Assembly: GCA_025454525.1 (NCBI GenBank)
Contig: JALOOG010000004.1
Location: 1-64,000, forward strand
DNA from: Anaerolineae bacterium
GTDB taxonomy: Bacteria > Chloroflexota > Anaerolineae > Aggregatilineales > Phototrophicaceae
Length of the DNA stretch: 64,000 nt
Direction of reading: 5' to 3'
Below, piece by piece: positions 37,701-45,999 of this stretch (positions within the stretch are counted from its first letter, which is position 1; every line of letters begins with the position of its first letter). The notes beneath the pieces were generated by a model that had not been told where the DNA came from, searched no databases, and worked only from the letters and a program-made list of their open reading frames with translations. The position numbers and the translations under genes were made by a program.

Positions 37701-38075
37701 CACGACGATCAACAACGCTTCAACATCCGCATAAGCATACACAAACAACCGGCGTTTGATGTCCGCGTAAAAGCTTTGAATGCTTAAGCGGCGAGTCGAG
37801 TCGGTAGGATTATCAAAAGCGATTAACTTGGTTGCGATCCGTGCCGTTTGAACTGATCGTAATCCAAACAACACCAACAATTCTTGTTCATTCACCCATT
37901 CAGCTTTCAAAATCGGGATCAACCATGCCGCGATCAATGTCGGAGTACGGACTTCCCAAAAATCCAACCATGCGACGGTTGCTTCCACTTGTGCGATCAA
38001 GCCTTCATCCTGAATGTGTTGTTGGAAAAATTGTTGTGCTTGCAGAACCAGATCAACAGGCATGATGTCACTCAT
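34758..38075 (-). CDS. long RelA/SpoT-like protein (degenerate HD and synthetase, TGS, ACT-like) fused to STAND/AAA NTPase
   Basis: A 1105-residue fusion. Residues 20-180 align with the Rel hydrolase domain (DVEALLIVVADRLASV; LPLLEMLGMWQDRTELGN), but the HD/ED motif is replaced by TLIAAWLIPILK (46-57). Residues 200-335 align with the (p)ppGpp synthetase (EEECYRTLGLIHHCWKP; YDYIADPRYNGYRCL; EFRIRSHEM), yet the G-R-x-K motif and the aspartate before the LR motif look lost. TGS follows (363-430, VITPNGG to HRDLVEVEF), then an ACT-like region (575-715), then an NTPase with FYGRESEI, Walker A GQKRIGKTS (759-767), Walker B LLFLIDEF (857-864) and a C-terminal winged-helix-like part. Both alarmone activities are probably dead, suggesting a sensor. 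I know no standard family with this architecture. Confidence 0.85.
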   Translation of the reverse strand: MSDIMPVDLVLQAQQFFQQHIQDEGLIAQVEATVAWLDFWEVRTPTLIAAWLIPILKAEWVNEQELLVLFGLRSVQTARIATKLIAFDNPTDSTRRLSIQSFYADIKRRLFVYAYADVEALLIVVADRLASVAQLDLMTVSQREEWAERNFKVYLPLLEMLGMWQDRTELGNISLQALYPIQYQHFAKQEQTIRKRQWPFYEQIKATLSSLLPDVEIQHHESTPLSMYLRSEKGKKQGLNNTETLRIDVLLSHEEECYRTLGLIHHCWKPALRYYLYPNDEHGKDARFYDYIADPRYNGYRCLITTVMIDQKLVEFRIRSHEMESINRYGVTAALLNPIEIKNVWWQNQTIREVMRPGNTDVIRTSSEIGVITPNGGVIYPLPVGSTLVDVAFRIHSVLGAYAKSFSVNGRQKRFDEEVHHRDLVEVEFDTHYPCLTPEWSDCARLPATKNAIKRFLKQQDRRPHKGRRLIEKVLERENSIYQMRFPVEKIDHILNRVAHDHELGHVDTLYLKVTDGAISPDEVVASMIEYELIGHIILANGDEVNTPIRIARTWLQEKEPEKFDRKTRVLPGVEIVGKYIGRDKERVLVVYRKDSRHAPTIDQAVLLKWRSAENSREAIEVLISAPAFSFVVSMILNAVSSVGKDDEQLRLNLHHFHSELKDNKYTIQFTVDAPSQESLHLLQSALRVIERGGYLTDFKIWQLFPGHKMLIAARLDKRQQNPYTLKQVGNQAVFYGRESEIRTIMEKIAQHEMIVLYGQKRIGKTSLLYQLAEQFLPQIGGVLPILFDVQSLSPFETRTFLLQLAETAYDKFQGRLWKLEDRRNLRLQKQDLQENPFIAFHQWAKRVERALQGTRLLFLIDEFTRAEEEFKKGALESHFFDGMQWLVSQAHLEFILCVHDHIILREDTRSKGLLQRGIPIRLDALDRVAAMRLIQQPSERFYKIPSEVIDQILDLTHCHPYFIQAICEKLITHLTFTEQTSVTMSDLDQVIQNLLIAGEHYFSHYRHRVSEFDWDILKVIAYITEEKRDGVTSDQIRDALKRYGYQLEGWSLPKSLGDLKQTGLIEASEHQQKALYRIPIGLFHQWLRRVVTHVSISQDLQREN

Positions 38076-38311
38076 ATGATTTACACATTTTTCACATTCT
38101 ACACAAAATACGTAACTGCCGCAATAAACCTTAAGCCATGCTCAATCGGCTTTTTGTACGAGTTTTGTTAAGGTTGTTTACAATGTAACAACATTTTTAT
38201 AGGTTTTTAATGAGTTTTATACACCTGCATCTTGTGTTTCTTGGTAGTTTTGCGTATATTGGATTAAGTTACACAATTTACGCAAAGATACACAAGATAA
38301 AGGGCCATAGC
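38076..38311. promoter_or_regulatory. divergent control region with nested inverted repeats
   Basis: Lies between the Rel-NTPase operon and the MoxR trio. An inner dyad TTTGCGTA (38249-38256)/TACGCAAA (38279-38286) sits within an outer dyad CTTGTGT (38231-38237)/ACACAAG (38290-38296). A further imperfect dyad GTTGTTTAC-AAT-GTAACAAC spans 38173-38192. TACACA/TTACACA words recur at both ends. Such layered symmetry close to both starts fits operators for one or more dimeric regulators, possibly the winged-helix NTPase. Promoter hexamers are not clear in the AT-rich background. Confidence 0.55.
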
Positions 38312-39751
38312 ATGATCGACCAAGAACTCACTTTGAACATCACCGAGAGGCTGGGCGTACAAGGCTGGTCACGTTTAGATGCCGTTCTGCTTGCAGCGTT
38401 AGCCACCGAATATCCGCTTTTGTTGATCGGCCCACACGGCACGGCAAAATCGTTCCTCGTTGAACGGATCGCCCATGCCTTGGGATTAGAAATGCGTCAT
38501 TATAACGCCGCTTTATTGAACTATGACGATCTGGTCGGTATCCCGTTACCGGATGAAGCAGGGGAATCATTGCACTTTGTCCCCACCCCTAGCACGATCT
38601 GGCAAGCCGGGTTTGTGTTCTTTGATGAAATTTCGCGTTGCCGTATTGATCTACAAAACAAATTATTCCCTATTATTCATGAACGCCGTGTCGTCGGGAT
38701 CAAACTGGATCAATTGCGCTATCGGTGGGCAGCGATGAATCCACCCGCGCCGGATGATCCGTCGGTCAATTCCACCACCACCTACTATTTAGGATCAGAG
38801 CCGCTTGATCCGGCCTTAACCGATCGTTTTCCATTTGTGATCACCGTTCCCAATTGGGGTGATCTTAGCCGTCAAGACCGTTTACGAATCGTGTTGGGGG
38901 ATAGTGAAGTCGATTTAGAAGCTTCATCCAATTTGGATTTAGATCATCAGATCCGCCGATGTGTGGATCTAATCCCGATTGTCCGATCTGATTTTGAAGC
39001 ATGGTTAGGCGATTACATCCTCTATCTAATGGATCTCTTAGAGCGGGGTGGGTTAGGACAAAGCCCTCGTCGGGCGCGCATGTTAGCCCAAACGATCATC
39101 GCGGTTCATGCGGCCCGCCTGTTGTTAGAAGGTGAAGCGGCAGATATTGAGGACAGTGTGATCACCGCGCTGTTATATGGATTACCACAAACTGCGACCG
39201 ATGTCCCACCCAGTGAGATCAAAGTGATCGCCATTCACAAGCAAGCATGGGAATTAGCGCAATATCTCGAAGATGAAAAATGGCGCACAGTAATGGAAGA
39301 ACACGACCGTGCGCGTCGAGTGTTATTGGCACATCAACTCGGTTTTGATGACTTTGAGATGTCTCGTTTGATCACACAAACGTTAGGCGCAGAAGACTCG
39401 AATCCGCGTCAAGTGGGCTTAGCGGTCGCCATGTTTCTCACTTTTTGCGGTCAACGCAATCTTGATCCCTCCGCTTATGAACCGTTGACTCAATTGGCCT
39501 ATCACGTTTTTGAGCCGCGTGTGAGTGTGATCAACGGGATTTTTCCTAACACCCCTGATGCGGCAAATTGGGATGACATCAAAACGTGGATCGAGTCGAA
39601 TCGACGCGACTCGCTGATCTTTCGCCTTGAACGCAATTTCCTGTTATATGGATTTCCGCATTTTTGGCGCACCACCCATTGGAAAGAAGCGTTAGAACAA
39701 TTTCATCACGATTTACTGTTATTTGGCATTGGCGAGGAGCGCCTATCATGA
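38312..39751 (+). CDS. MoxR-like AAA+ ATPase
   Basis: A 479-residue ATPase. Walker A is IGPHGTAKSFLVER, Walker B region is FVFFDEISRCRIDLQNKLF, and AAMNPPAPDD and LDPALTDRFPF follow as sensor and arginine-finger elements, as in MoxR/RavA-type proteins. The C-terminal third is helical. The GTAKS P-loop and AMNP motif set it apart from the canonical MoxR at 30552. ATG at 38312 follows AAGGG; an in-frame upstream ATG would lie inside the operator region. It overlaps the next gene (ATGA), starting a three-gene operon. Confidence 0.82.
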   Translation: MIDQELTLNITERLGVQGWSRLDAVLLAALATEYPLLLIGPHGTAKSFLVERIAHALGLEMRHYNAALLNYDDLVGIPLPDEAGESLHFVPTPSTIWQAGFVFFDEISRCRIDLQNKLFPIIHERRVVGIKLDQLRYRWAAMNPPAPDDPSVNSTTTYYLGSEPLDPALTDRFPFVITVPNWGDLSRQDRLRIVLGDSEVDLEASSNLDLDHQIRRCVDLIPIVRSDFEAWLGDYILYLMDLLERGGLGQSPRRARMLAQTIIAVHAARLLLEGEAADIEDSVITALLYGLPQTATDVPPSEIKVIAIHKQAWELAQYLEDEKWRTVMEEHDRARRVLLAHQLGFDDFEMSRLITQTLGAEDSNPRQVGLAVAMFLTFCGQRNLDPSAYEPLTQLAYHVFEPRVSVINGIFPNTPDAANWDDIKTWIESNRRDSLIFRLERNFLLYGFPHFWRTTHWKEALEQFHHDLLLFGIGEERLS

Positions 39752-40440
39752 CCCAGAATCAGAATCCGAACCTGTCGAATAATCCGAACCCGTTCTCTCG
39801 CAACAATCAGGGAAATCAACCGGCCTCACCGCCTAATCCGCTTTCGCGTGCATCTAACCACAACACACCGAACACACCGCCCGCCCCGCGCCCATCACCT
39901 TTCGGCGCGCAAAATCAACGCAGTTGGACGATCCAACCTGCCTCAAAAACAGTCGTGCGGTTTGATCTGCGCGGGCTTGGTGATCCGTTCTATCGTTTGT
40001 TAGGTCACAATCCTAATCCTGACTATGGCGATAGTAAGTTTGTGGCCGAAGTCTTAGAGCGCGGCGGCGATCAGGTGGCCTTGTTACAAGCGCAACTCGA
40101 TCAAGCATGGAGTAAATACAACTTACAAGGCGCGGTCTTAATCTACAATTGGAACGCCGATACTTGGAAAACGATCACCATACCACCAGCGCCGCCCGCT
40201 CATGAGGAACACGGAGATGAAGAAATCGCTAAGCCCACGCCGATCAGCCCATTTAGTTGTATTCGTGCGATCGATCTAAATGTGGTGCTAAACGTGTTAG
40301 CGCGCTCTCGTTCACAGGTGTTGATGACCCGCGCCCCGTTGATCTTATCGCAACTCTACTTAAACCGTTCGATCATGACCGATGATCCCCGCCTAGTTAA
40401 CCTTGCGCGTGCGACAGGTTATCTTGAGGAGGTCTCATGA
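39748..40440 (+). CDS. proline/asparagine-rich protein of MoxR trio, unknown
   Basis: A 230-residue protein. Residues 1-60 are Asn/Pro/Gln-rich and disordered; the rest (about 65-230) looks folded, with FDLRGLGDPFYRLLG, a long amphipathic helix, and LNVVLNVLARSRSQVL near the end. I recognise no family. GAGGAG precedes the ATG, which overlaps the upstream stop, and its own stop overlaps the next start. By position it could be an adaptor between the ATPase and the metallopeptidase-vWA protein. Confidence 0.65.
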   Translation: MTQNQNPNLSNNPNPFSRNNQGNQPASPPNPLSRASNHNTPNTPPAPRPSPFGAQNQRSWTIQPASKTVVRFDLRGLGDPFYRLLGHNPNPDYGDSKFVAEVLERGGDQVALLQAQLDQAWSKYNLQGAVLIYNWNADTWKTITIPPAPPAHEEHGDEEIAKPTPISPFSCIRAIDLNVVLNVLARSRSQVLMTRAPLILSQLYLNRSIMTDDPRLVNLARATGYLEEVS

Positions 40441-41813
40441 GCATCCGTAGAACCACGCGCTCCGAAGACGCGATGATCTTAAAACGTTTGCGGGGGTGTC
40501 TCCCCGCATCACGTTTTGAAATGGATACTTTGACCCGTCTCGCGGGGGTAGAGACCACCTACACCGTACCTACTGCGGCGGTGGAGTGCAAACGCCGCCC
40601 GCGCTTGTTGATCAACCCGGAGTTTGTCAACCGATACTGTCAGCGCGATGAACATCTATTTTTGTTGATCATGCACGAACTATGGCATGTGATGTTAGCG
40701 CATACCCGCATGTATCCACGCATGACCTTAGCGCAAAACATCGCTTTTGATGCGATCATCAATTCGGGCTTGATGCGCGAATTTGAGGGCCCCGAATATC
40801 GCGGCTTTTTTGATGTGATCAATCCCGCTGACACCTTTCCCAGTTGTTTATTACGTCCGCCTGTCGGTTGGCCATATGATCCCCAATATCCGGAAGGAAT
40901 CGGCCCCGTTGGCACGACCGAGATGATCAAGCGACTCTATCCGATCGGTAATTTCAGTTTCGATTTACCGCCCTTGTATGAAGAAGTATTAGCGCTGTTG
41001 CTCAAAGCAGGGGGCAAGATCGTTGAGCCGATGTTGTTAGGCAATCATCACCCAGAACAAGTTCACGATCCGATCCTCAAAGACTTGATGAAACAAGTGA
41101 CAGAGCGATGGCCGGATAATGTGTTGTTTAAACAGAATCAAGGCACATGGTCAACACATCGGAATTACGGGGTGCAGGATGTGGGTGAAAATACTCGTCG
41201 CGTCTTTTCTAAGGTCTTACAGGTGTGCATTTCGCTCCGTCATGGACGTGAACGTAACAAAGAGAAACGTTCTGTTCCTGATTCAGGTGGTGCGGGTGTG
41301 ATCCCTAATCCCCGTGATCGGCTTTCGCCGGCCCGTGCGCGTTTAGGGATGCCGGAGACGCTATGGAATCAACCGAGTACCGTAAAGGCTCGGCTCTCCG
41401 AACCGTCCAATCGGGCGTTCATCTATTTAGATGTGTCTGGTTCAATGTCGCAATTATTATCGTATTTGTTAGGTTTAATGGTGCCGTATGTGGTCAATCA
41501 TCAAGCGTATGTGTTCCAATTTTCAACTTTAGTCACCGATTTACCGTTACCAGAACTGAAACAAGGCCGTATTACCACGACCAACGGCACAGACATCAAT
41601 TGCGTGTTTGAACATCTGTTTACGATCGCGCCCAAAATTCCGCGTGTGTTGATCTTAACCGACGGTGAAGTGGGTGCGATTAAAAACGATTATATCGATC
41701 GCCTTCAGACACAGGCGATCAAGTTATATGTGGTGATGCCAGAATCAGGTGAATTAGATCCAACCGTCGAATCCATTGCTACGTCGGTTATCCGATTACC
41801 CCCTCTTTACTAA
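40437..41813 (+). CDS. HExxH metallopeptidase-like and vWA domain protein (DUF2201 type)
   Basis: A 458-residue protein. The N-terminal half has a zincin-like HELWHVMLAHT motif (HExxH plus a third histidine), as in DUF2201_N proteins. The C-terminal part is a vWA-like domain with the MIDAS-type DVSGSMS and a later TDGEVG. DUF2201 proteins are often encoded beside MoxR ATPases, as here. A basic linker of about 50 residues separates the two domains. Likely role: a protease or metal-dependent effector whose assembly or release is driven by the ATPase; the target is unknown. Confidence 0.78.
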   Translation: MSIRRTTRSEDAMILKRLRGCLPASRFEMDTLTRLAGVETTYTVPTAAVECKRRPRLLINPEFVNRYCQRDEHLFLLIMHELWHVMLAHTRMYPRMTLAQNIAFDAIINSGLMREFEGPEYRGFFDVINPADTFPSCLLRPPVGWPYDPQYPEGIGPVGTTEMIKRLYPIGNFSFDLPPLYEEVLALLLKAGGKIVEPMLLGNHHPEQVHDPILKDLMKQVTERWPDNVLFKQNQGTWSTHRNYGVQDVGENTRRVFSKVLQVCISLRHGRERNKEKRSVPDSGGAGVIPNPRDRLSPARARLGMPETLWNQPSTVKARLSEPSNRAFIYLDVSGSMSQLLSYLLGLMVPYVVNHQAYVFQFSTLVTDLPLPELKQGRITTTNGTDINCVFEHLFTIAPKIPRVLILTDGEVGAIKNDYIDRLQTQAIKLYVVMPESGELDPTVESIATSVIRLPPLY

Positions 41814-41844
41814 CCGAAAAAACCTGTAATCAACGGGCTAAAAC

Positions 41845-41873
41845 GATCGGCGCAGCTTCAAACTGTGCCGATC
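41845..41873. terminator. stem-loop between convergent genes
   Basis: GATCGGCGCAG and CTGTGCCGATC pair over 11 positions with one G-U, loop CTTCAAA. It follows the vWA gene and the end of the opposing GNAT-like gene. Confidence 0.7.
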
Positions 41874-41874
41874 T

Positions 41875-42684
41875 TCATACCTGAGTCCAGATCGCTTTCG
41901 TATAAGCCAACTGCATCCCTAATCGTTGCATGTTGCGTTGACTTGCCGATGCAAAGCGCGCATGTCCCACCATGAGATCGCATTGTGCGCTGGCCGCATG
42001 GAGCATCCGATAGCGTAAGAGCATCATTTGACAGCCTAACCCGCGATAATCCCCTAAGGTAGTATCCGAGGCAAAATAGCCCATGTTATCAGAGATCACC
42101 AGACTGCCAACCGCAACCAATCGATCGCCGATCGATGCGCCATAAAAATGCGCGTCTTTGTTTCCAAACAACGCTTTATAACTATCTCGCATAATGGCAT
42201 AACTGCGTTTTGAGATCTCAAAGCCCGTCACATAAATATCGGCCGCCAATTCGCGATCCCCCGATAAAATCTTGGCAACTTGGATATTTTGATCATAACG
42301 AAAGCCTTGATGCGTGGGTGATCCATACATCGCCCCATAAAATCCGGTTTGTGCAAAACCCCGCGCTGACAACGCCTTGGCCAACGGGCGTACAAAGTTT
42401 GATGGGATGATCTCAAAACGACACAAGCGCACCGCCTCCCCATACCAAGCTAGAATGTCATCAAGATAATGGATCGTATCTTCATGCACACCCATCACCC
42501 GATGAAACAGATGCGAATGAACTTGGGCTTTGAATGCGACTGCCGCACCAAATTCGCGGATCTCAATCTGATAAGGGTTTTTGGGATCAGCGCGTTGTAA
42601 TGCCTTCAATCGCGCTTTAAAATAATGCACATCAGCGAACTCTATCCGGGTTGCCAACGATTGATTCATCATCACACTTTCCAT
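41875..42684 (-). CDS. GNAT-like acetyltransferase
   Basis: About 270 residues. The C-terminal half has the acetyl-CoA-binding fold: LVAVGSLVISDNMGYFASDTTLG split over beta strands, then LGDYRGLGCQMMLLRYRML as the motif A loop and helix. The N-terminal half is a diverged, possibly second GNAT module. Start is uncertain; ATG at 42684 or 42672 is more likely than the TTG at 42738. Substrate unknown. It stands alone between two stem-loop or promoter regions. Confidence 0.68.
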   Translation of the reverse strand: MESVMMNQSLATRIEFADVHYFKARLKALQRADPKNPYQIEIREFGAAVAFKAQVHSHLFHRVMGVHEDTIHYLDDILAWYGEAVRLCRFEIIPSNFVRPLAKALSARGFAQTGFYGAMYGSPTHQGFRYDQNIQVAKILSGDRELAADIYVTGFEISKRSYAIMRDSYKALFGNKDAHFYGASIGDRLVAVGSLVISDNMGYFASDTTLGDYRGLGCQMMLLRYRMLHAASAQCDLMVGHARFASASQRNMQRLGMQLAYTKAIWTQV

Positions 42685-42792
42685 CGATTCCACATTCACA
42701 TCGCTTCTTAAACCAAAGTTTAACAAGTTTTTGAGCAAAAGTTTTAAAGTGGGTAGTGTATTTTAGGGGGTTGATCCGACGATGAACGGCAC

Positions 42793-42822
42793 TTGCATTT
42801 CAACCAACCTGAAAGTTACAAT
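42793..42822 (+). promoter_or_regulatory. putative promoter of GH57 gene
   Basis: TTGCAT (42793-42798) and TACAAT (42817-42822) are separated by 18 bases. The predicted start of transcription is about 45 bases before the GTG, and GAGGAG (42859-42864) serves as ribosome site. Confidence 0.5.
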
Positions 42823-42872
42823 GCCCATCAGCTTTAATAAATCATGAGAAATCGAAGTGAGGAGTAAGATCT

Positions 42873-44684
42873 GTGTCTGCTATTGGAGCCTTTACTTTTG
42901 TTCTACATAGTCATTTACCGTATGCCCGTCTTGCCGGACGTTGGCCCCACGGTGAAGAATGGATCCATGAGGCAGCGAGTGAAACTTACATCCCCTTGCT
43001 AGAAACCCTCTACGATCTAAAATCCGAGGGGATCAAGTACAAACTCACCATCGGAATCACCCCTGTTTTAGCAGAGCAACTTTCCGATGCCCTCGTTCTC
43101 GAACATTTTAATCAATACGTCGACTCCAAGATCGCGGCCGCTCGGCGGGATATGCTCTATTTTGAAGGCCGCCCCTTAGAGCAGATTCCGCGCTTGATGG
43201 CCGCCGAGGCCCGTCTTGTGCCGGAAATTTTAGCCGTACCCGCTGTGGTGAATCACGATGGTAAAGGGGATGCCCCCACCAACACCGCCGACACCCATCT
43301 CCGTTATCTAGCGGAATGGTATCTGAAGTATTATCAAAACGTCAAAAAGGCCTTTAACGAACGCTTTAACCGTGACATTATCGGCGCATTCCGAGTCTTA
43401 CAAGACGAGGGTTATATCGAAATCATCACCTCCTCCGCGACCCATAGCTATTTGCCACTTTTAGCACGCGATAGCTCCGTTTCGGCTCAAATTAAAACCG
43501 GAGTGACCAGTTACAAACGCATGTTCGGACGTGAGCCGATGGGAATCTGGATGCCAGAATGCGCTTATCGTCCGGCTTATGTCACCCAACAGGGGTATTT
43601 ACGCCCGGGCTTAGAGTCTTTTCTCACCCAAAACAACATCAAAGTATTTTTCAGCGAAACCCACGCGATCACCGGGGGTTTACCTGTCGGCGTAGCGGCA
43701 GGGGATGTGATCGGCCCCTATGGTGAGATCAAACGACGGTATGTGATCCCCGCGGCGGTTAGCACCCCTAAACGCGCTGCCACCACCTATCAACCTTATT
43801 ATGTCAGTCAATCTAACCTTGGCATTGATGCTGATGATCATTCCGGCGTAGCCGTGATCGGCCGCAACAATCGCACGGGTCAACAAGTCTGGAGCGCCGA
43901 TTGGGGCTACCCCGGTGATTTTGATTACCGCGAATTTCACAAAAAATCCGGCACAAGCGGCCTGCAATATTGGCGTGTTACGGGCGCAAAAACCGATCTC
44001 GCGCACAAAGATTACTATCATCCGGATTGGGCCGCTTACAAAGTTGATCAACAGGCCGAACACTTTGCCCACTTGGTGAGCGATCTCCTCCGCGATTATC
44101 ACAATAAAACCGGAGAATATGGGATCATCGCCTCGAATTACGATACCGAGTTATTCGGGCATTGGTGGTTTGAAGGGGTGACATGGTTAGGGAAAGTGTT
44201 GCGTCATCTGGCCTCTAACCCAGATATTGAGTTAACCACCGCCTCACAATTTGTCGCTGAACATCCACCGACCGAAGTGATCAACTTGCCCGAATGTTCA
44301 TGGGGTGCGGGCGGCACACATTTCACTTGGGACAATGGCGATACGCATTGGATGTGGCCGCCGATCCATGAAGCGGAGCATCGCATGGAGTATCTGGTAG
44401 AGCGATTCCAAAACCCGACTCCGGATGAGGAAATTGTCTTGAATCAAGCGGCCCGTGAACTGCTCTTATTACAGAGTTCCGATTGGTCATTTTTAGTCAC
44501 CACCGGCCAAGCACGCGAATATGCCATCCAACGCTTTAGCCAACATTTAGAACGCTTCAATCGACTTGCAAGTACCTTAGATGCTGATCGTCCAGATCGT
44601 TCGTTATCCGAAGAATATTACGAACTTGACAAGGTGTTTAGTGACATCAACTATCGTTGGTTTGGGCCACAAGGATCGCGCTAA
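42873..44684 (+). CDS. GH57 family alpha-glucan enzyme (branching-enzyme-like)
   Basis: A 603-residue protein with the GH57 start TFVLHSHLPYAR, the catalytic nucleophile in GIWMPECAYRP and the acid/base region in ASNYDTELFGHWWFEG. Those motifs and the C-terminal helical domain match the GH57 1,4-alpha-glucan branching group (DUF1957), active on glycogen in the cytoplasm. An internal region of about 100 residues with DADDHSG and Trp-rich stretches is larger than usual. GTG at 42873 follows GAGGAG. Amylopullulanase-type specificity is the alternative. Confidence 0.85.
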   Translation: MSAIGAFTFVLHSHLPYARLAGRWPHGEEWIHEAASETYIPLLETLYDLKSEGIKYKLTIGITPVLAEQLSDALVLEHFNQYVDSKIAAARRDMLYFEGRPLEQIPRLMAAEARLVPEILAVPAVVNHDGKGDAPTNTADTHLRYLAEWYLKYYQNVKKAFNERFNRDIIGAFRVLQDEGYIEIITSSATHSYLPLLARDSSVSAQIKTGVTSYKRMFGREPMGIWMPECAYRPAYVTQQGYLRPGLESFLTQNNIKVFFSETHAITGGLPVGVAAGDVIGPYGEIKRRYVIPAAVSTPKRAATTYQPYYVSQSNLGIDADDHSGVAVIGRNNRTGQQVWSADWGYPGDFDYREFHKKSGTSGLQYWRVTGAKTDLAHKDYYHPDWAAYKVDQQAEHFAHLVSDLLRDYHNKTGEYGIIASNYDTELFGHWWFEGVTWLGKVLRHLASNPDIELTTASQFVAEHPPTEVINLPECSWGAGGTHFTWDNGDTHWMWPPIHEAEHRMEYLVERFQNPTPDEEIVLNQAARELLLLQSSDWSFLVTTGQAREYAIQRFSQHLERFNRLASTLDADRPDRSLSEEYYELDKVFSDINYRWFGPQGSR

Positions 44685-45889
44685 TGTTGCGTTTGATTGT
44701 GTTACTAGGGTTTCTTTGGGTGATGATCCCCATCAGCGCACAAGGGCCAACCCCGACTCCCTTAGGGACGATCACCATCTCCAATATAAGCTATGGACAA
44801 TCGGTACAAGACACGATCACCAACGAATTGATCTTCGATTGGTGGTCATTTTCGGGCAATGAAGGCGATCGTGTGGTGATCCGCATGGCGGGTTCAGGGG
44901 GACTCGCGCCGCTGATCGGGATCATCAACAACAATGGTGATATTATCGCCCGAAGTGATATGCTGCCCGATGGTACACAGCGCAATGCTGAAGCGAACGG
45001 TACCGCCGAACTTCAGTTTGTCCTACCAGAGAGCCAAGAATACACCATTATCGCGACTCGTGTGGGCAATGCGGACGGCACAACCACTGGAAGTTATGTC
45101 TTAGGATTACAATTACTGGAAAACATCCCCACCGATGATTTTCAAGATGTCATCTTTCGTTGTGATCAATACGAGATCACCACCGCGTTAACCTTAGAAT
45201 TGTTACGTGAGCGCGAAGCGAGTGCCTACTTTATCACGATCTACGGGATCGACGGATTTTTACCCTACTTGCAAGTTTCGGTGAACATCTTTGGACAAGA
45301 GGGCGGATCATGCCTTAGCGATGGCCGTCTCAACGTCGGATCACAATTGACCCTGCCCGGTGAGTCGCCAGTGACTGTTACTGAGGGTTCACCCTATAAC
45401 CTCACCCAACTTCTAGACGGGGTGCAAGAAGCGGATGAGATCGTGATGACGGTAGGCAGCCGGGATGGGCAACCGGGTCGTTATCTAATGGTCATCGAAG
45501 GCTTTAACATTGATTTTATGGGCGATCAAGATACACTTTTCCTTCGCTTAGGGCCGTTGGCAACCGCTAGTGATGTGTTGTTATACATGGTCGGAAGCCC
45601 CAACAATCGAGTAGATCCCTTTTTGATGATGACCAACCCATCATTATCGACACCGATCACTTGTGATGATGTTGGGCGGCGCGATTGTCCCGATTTGCCG
45701 GATGTCCAAGAGTTTGAGATCATCTTAGGTGATGGCCGTCAAATTCGCCCCGATCGTTTTGACGCGGGCTTACGGATCGCCCCCGGCAATCTTGACCGCA
45801 CCACCATCACCCTGTCTAGCCGAGTGGCCACGGCCACCGGAGACTATACCCTATTGATTTTAGGGTCGTTACCCGCTAGTGAGAATTAG
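44684..45889 (+). CDS. secreted beta-rich protein, pre-peptidase-C-like repeats
   Basis: A 401-residue protein with a Sec signal peptide (hydrophobic 4-20, cleavage near PISAQG) and then a Pro/Thr linker. The rest is beta-rich, with three regions resembling PPC-type domains (for example FDWWSFSGNEGDRVVIRM; YLMVIEGFN). Such domains sit in extracellular proteins but are not catalytic. The ATG overlaps the GH57 stop (TAATG), so they are translated together. Function unknown. Confidence 0.7.
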   Translation: MLRLIVLLGFLWVMIPISAQGPTPTPLGTITISNISYGQSVQDTITNELIFDWWSFSGNEGDRVVIRMAGSGGLAPLIGIINNNGDIIARSDMLPDGTQRNAEANGTAELQFVLPESQEYTIIATRVGNADGTTTGSYVLGLQLLENIPTDDFQDVIFRCDQYEITTALTLELLREREASAYFITIYGIDGFLPYLQVSVNIFGQEGGSCLSDGRLNVGSQLTLPGESPVTVTEGSPYNLTQLLDGVQEADEIVMTVGSRDGQPGRYLMVIEGFNIDFMGDQDTLFLRLGPLATASDVLLYMVGSPNNRVDPFLMMTNPSLSTPITCDDVGRRDCPDLPDVQEFEIILGDGRQIRPDRFDAGLRIAPGNLDRTTITLSSRVATATGDYTLLILGSLPASEN

Positions 45890-45999
45890 GGGGAATCCGG
45901 TACAATGGGTGAGTAAATAGGTGAATTGTGGCGTAATTGGTTATACTACAACAAACTTGAAGCACAACTTGACTTGACAGCATAATGGAGGCATAAGCC

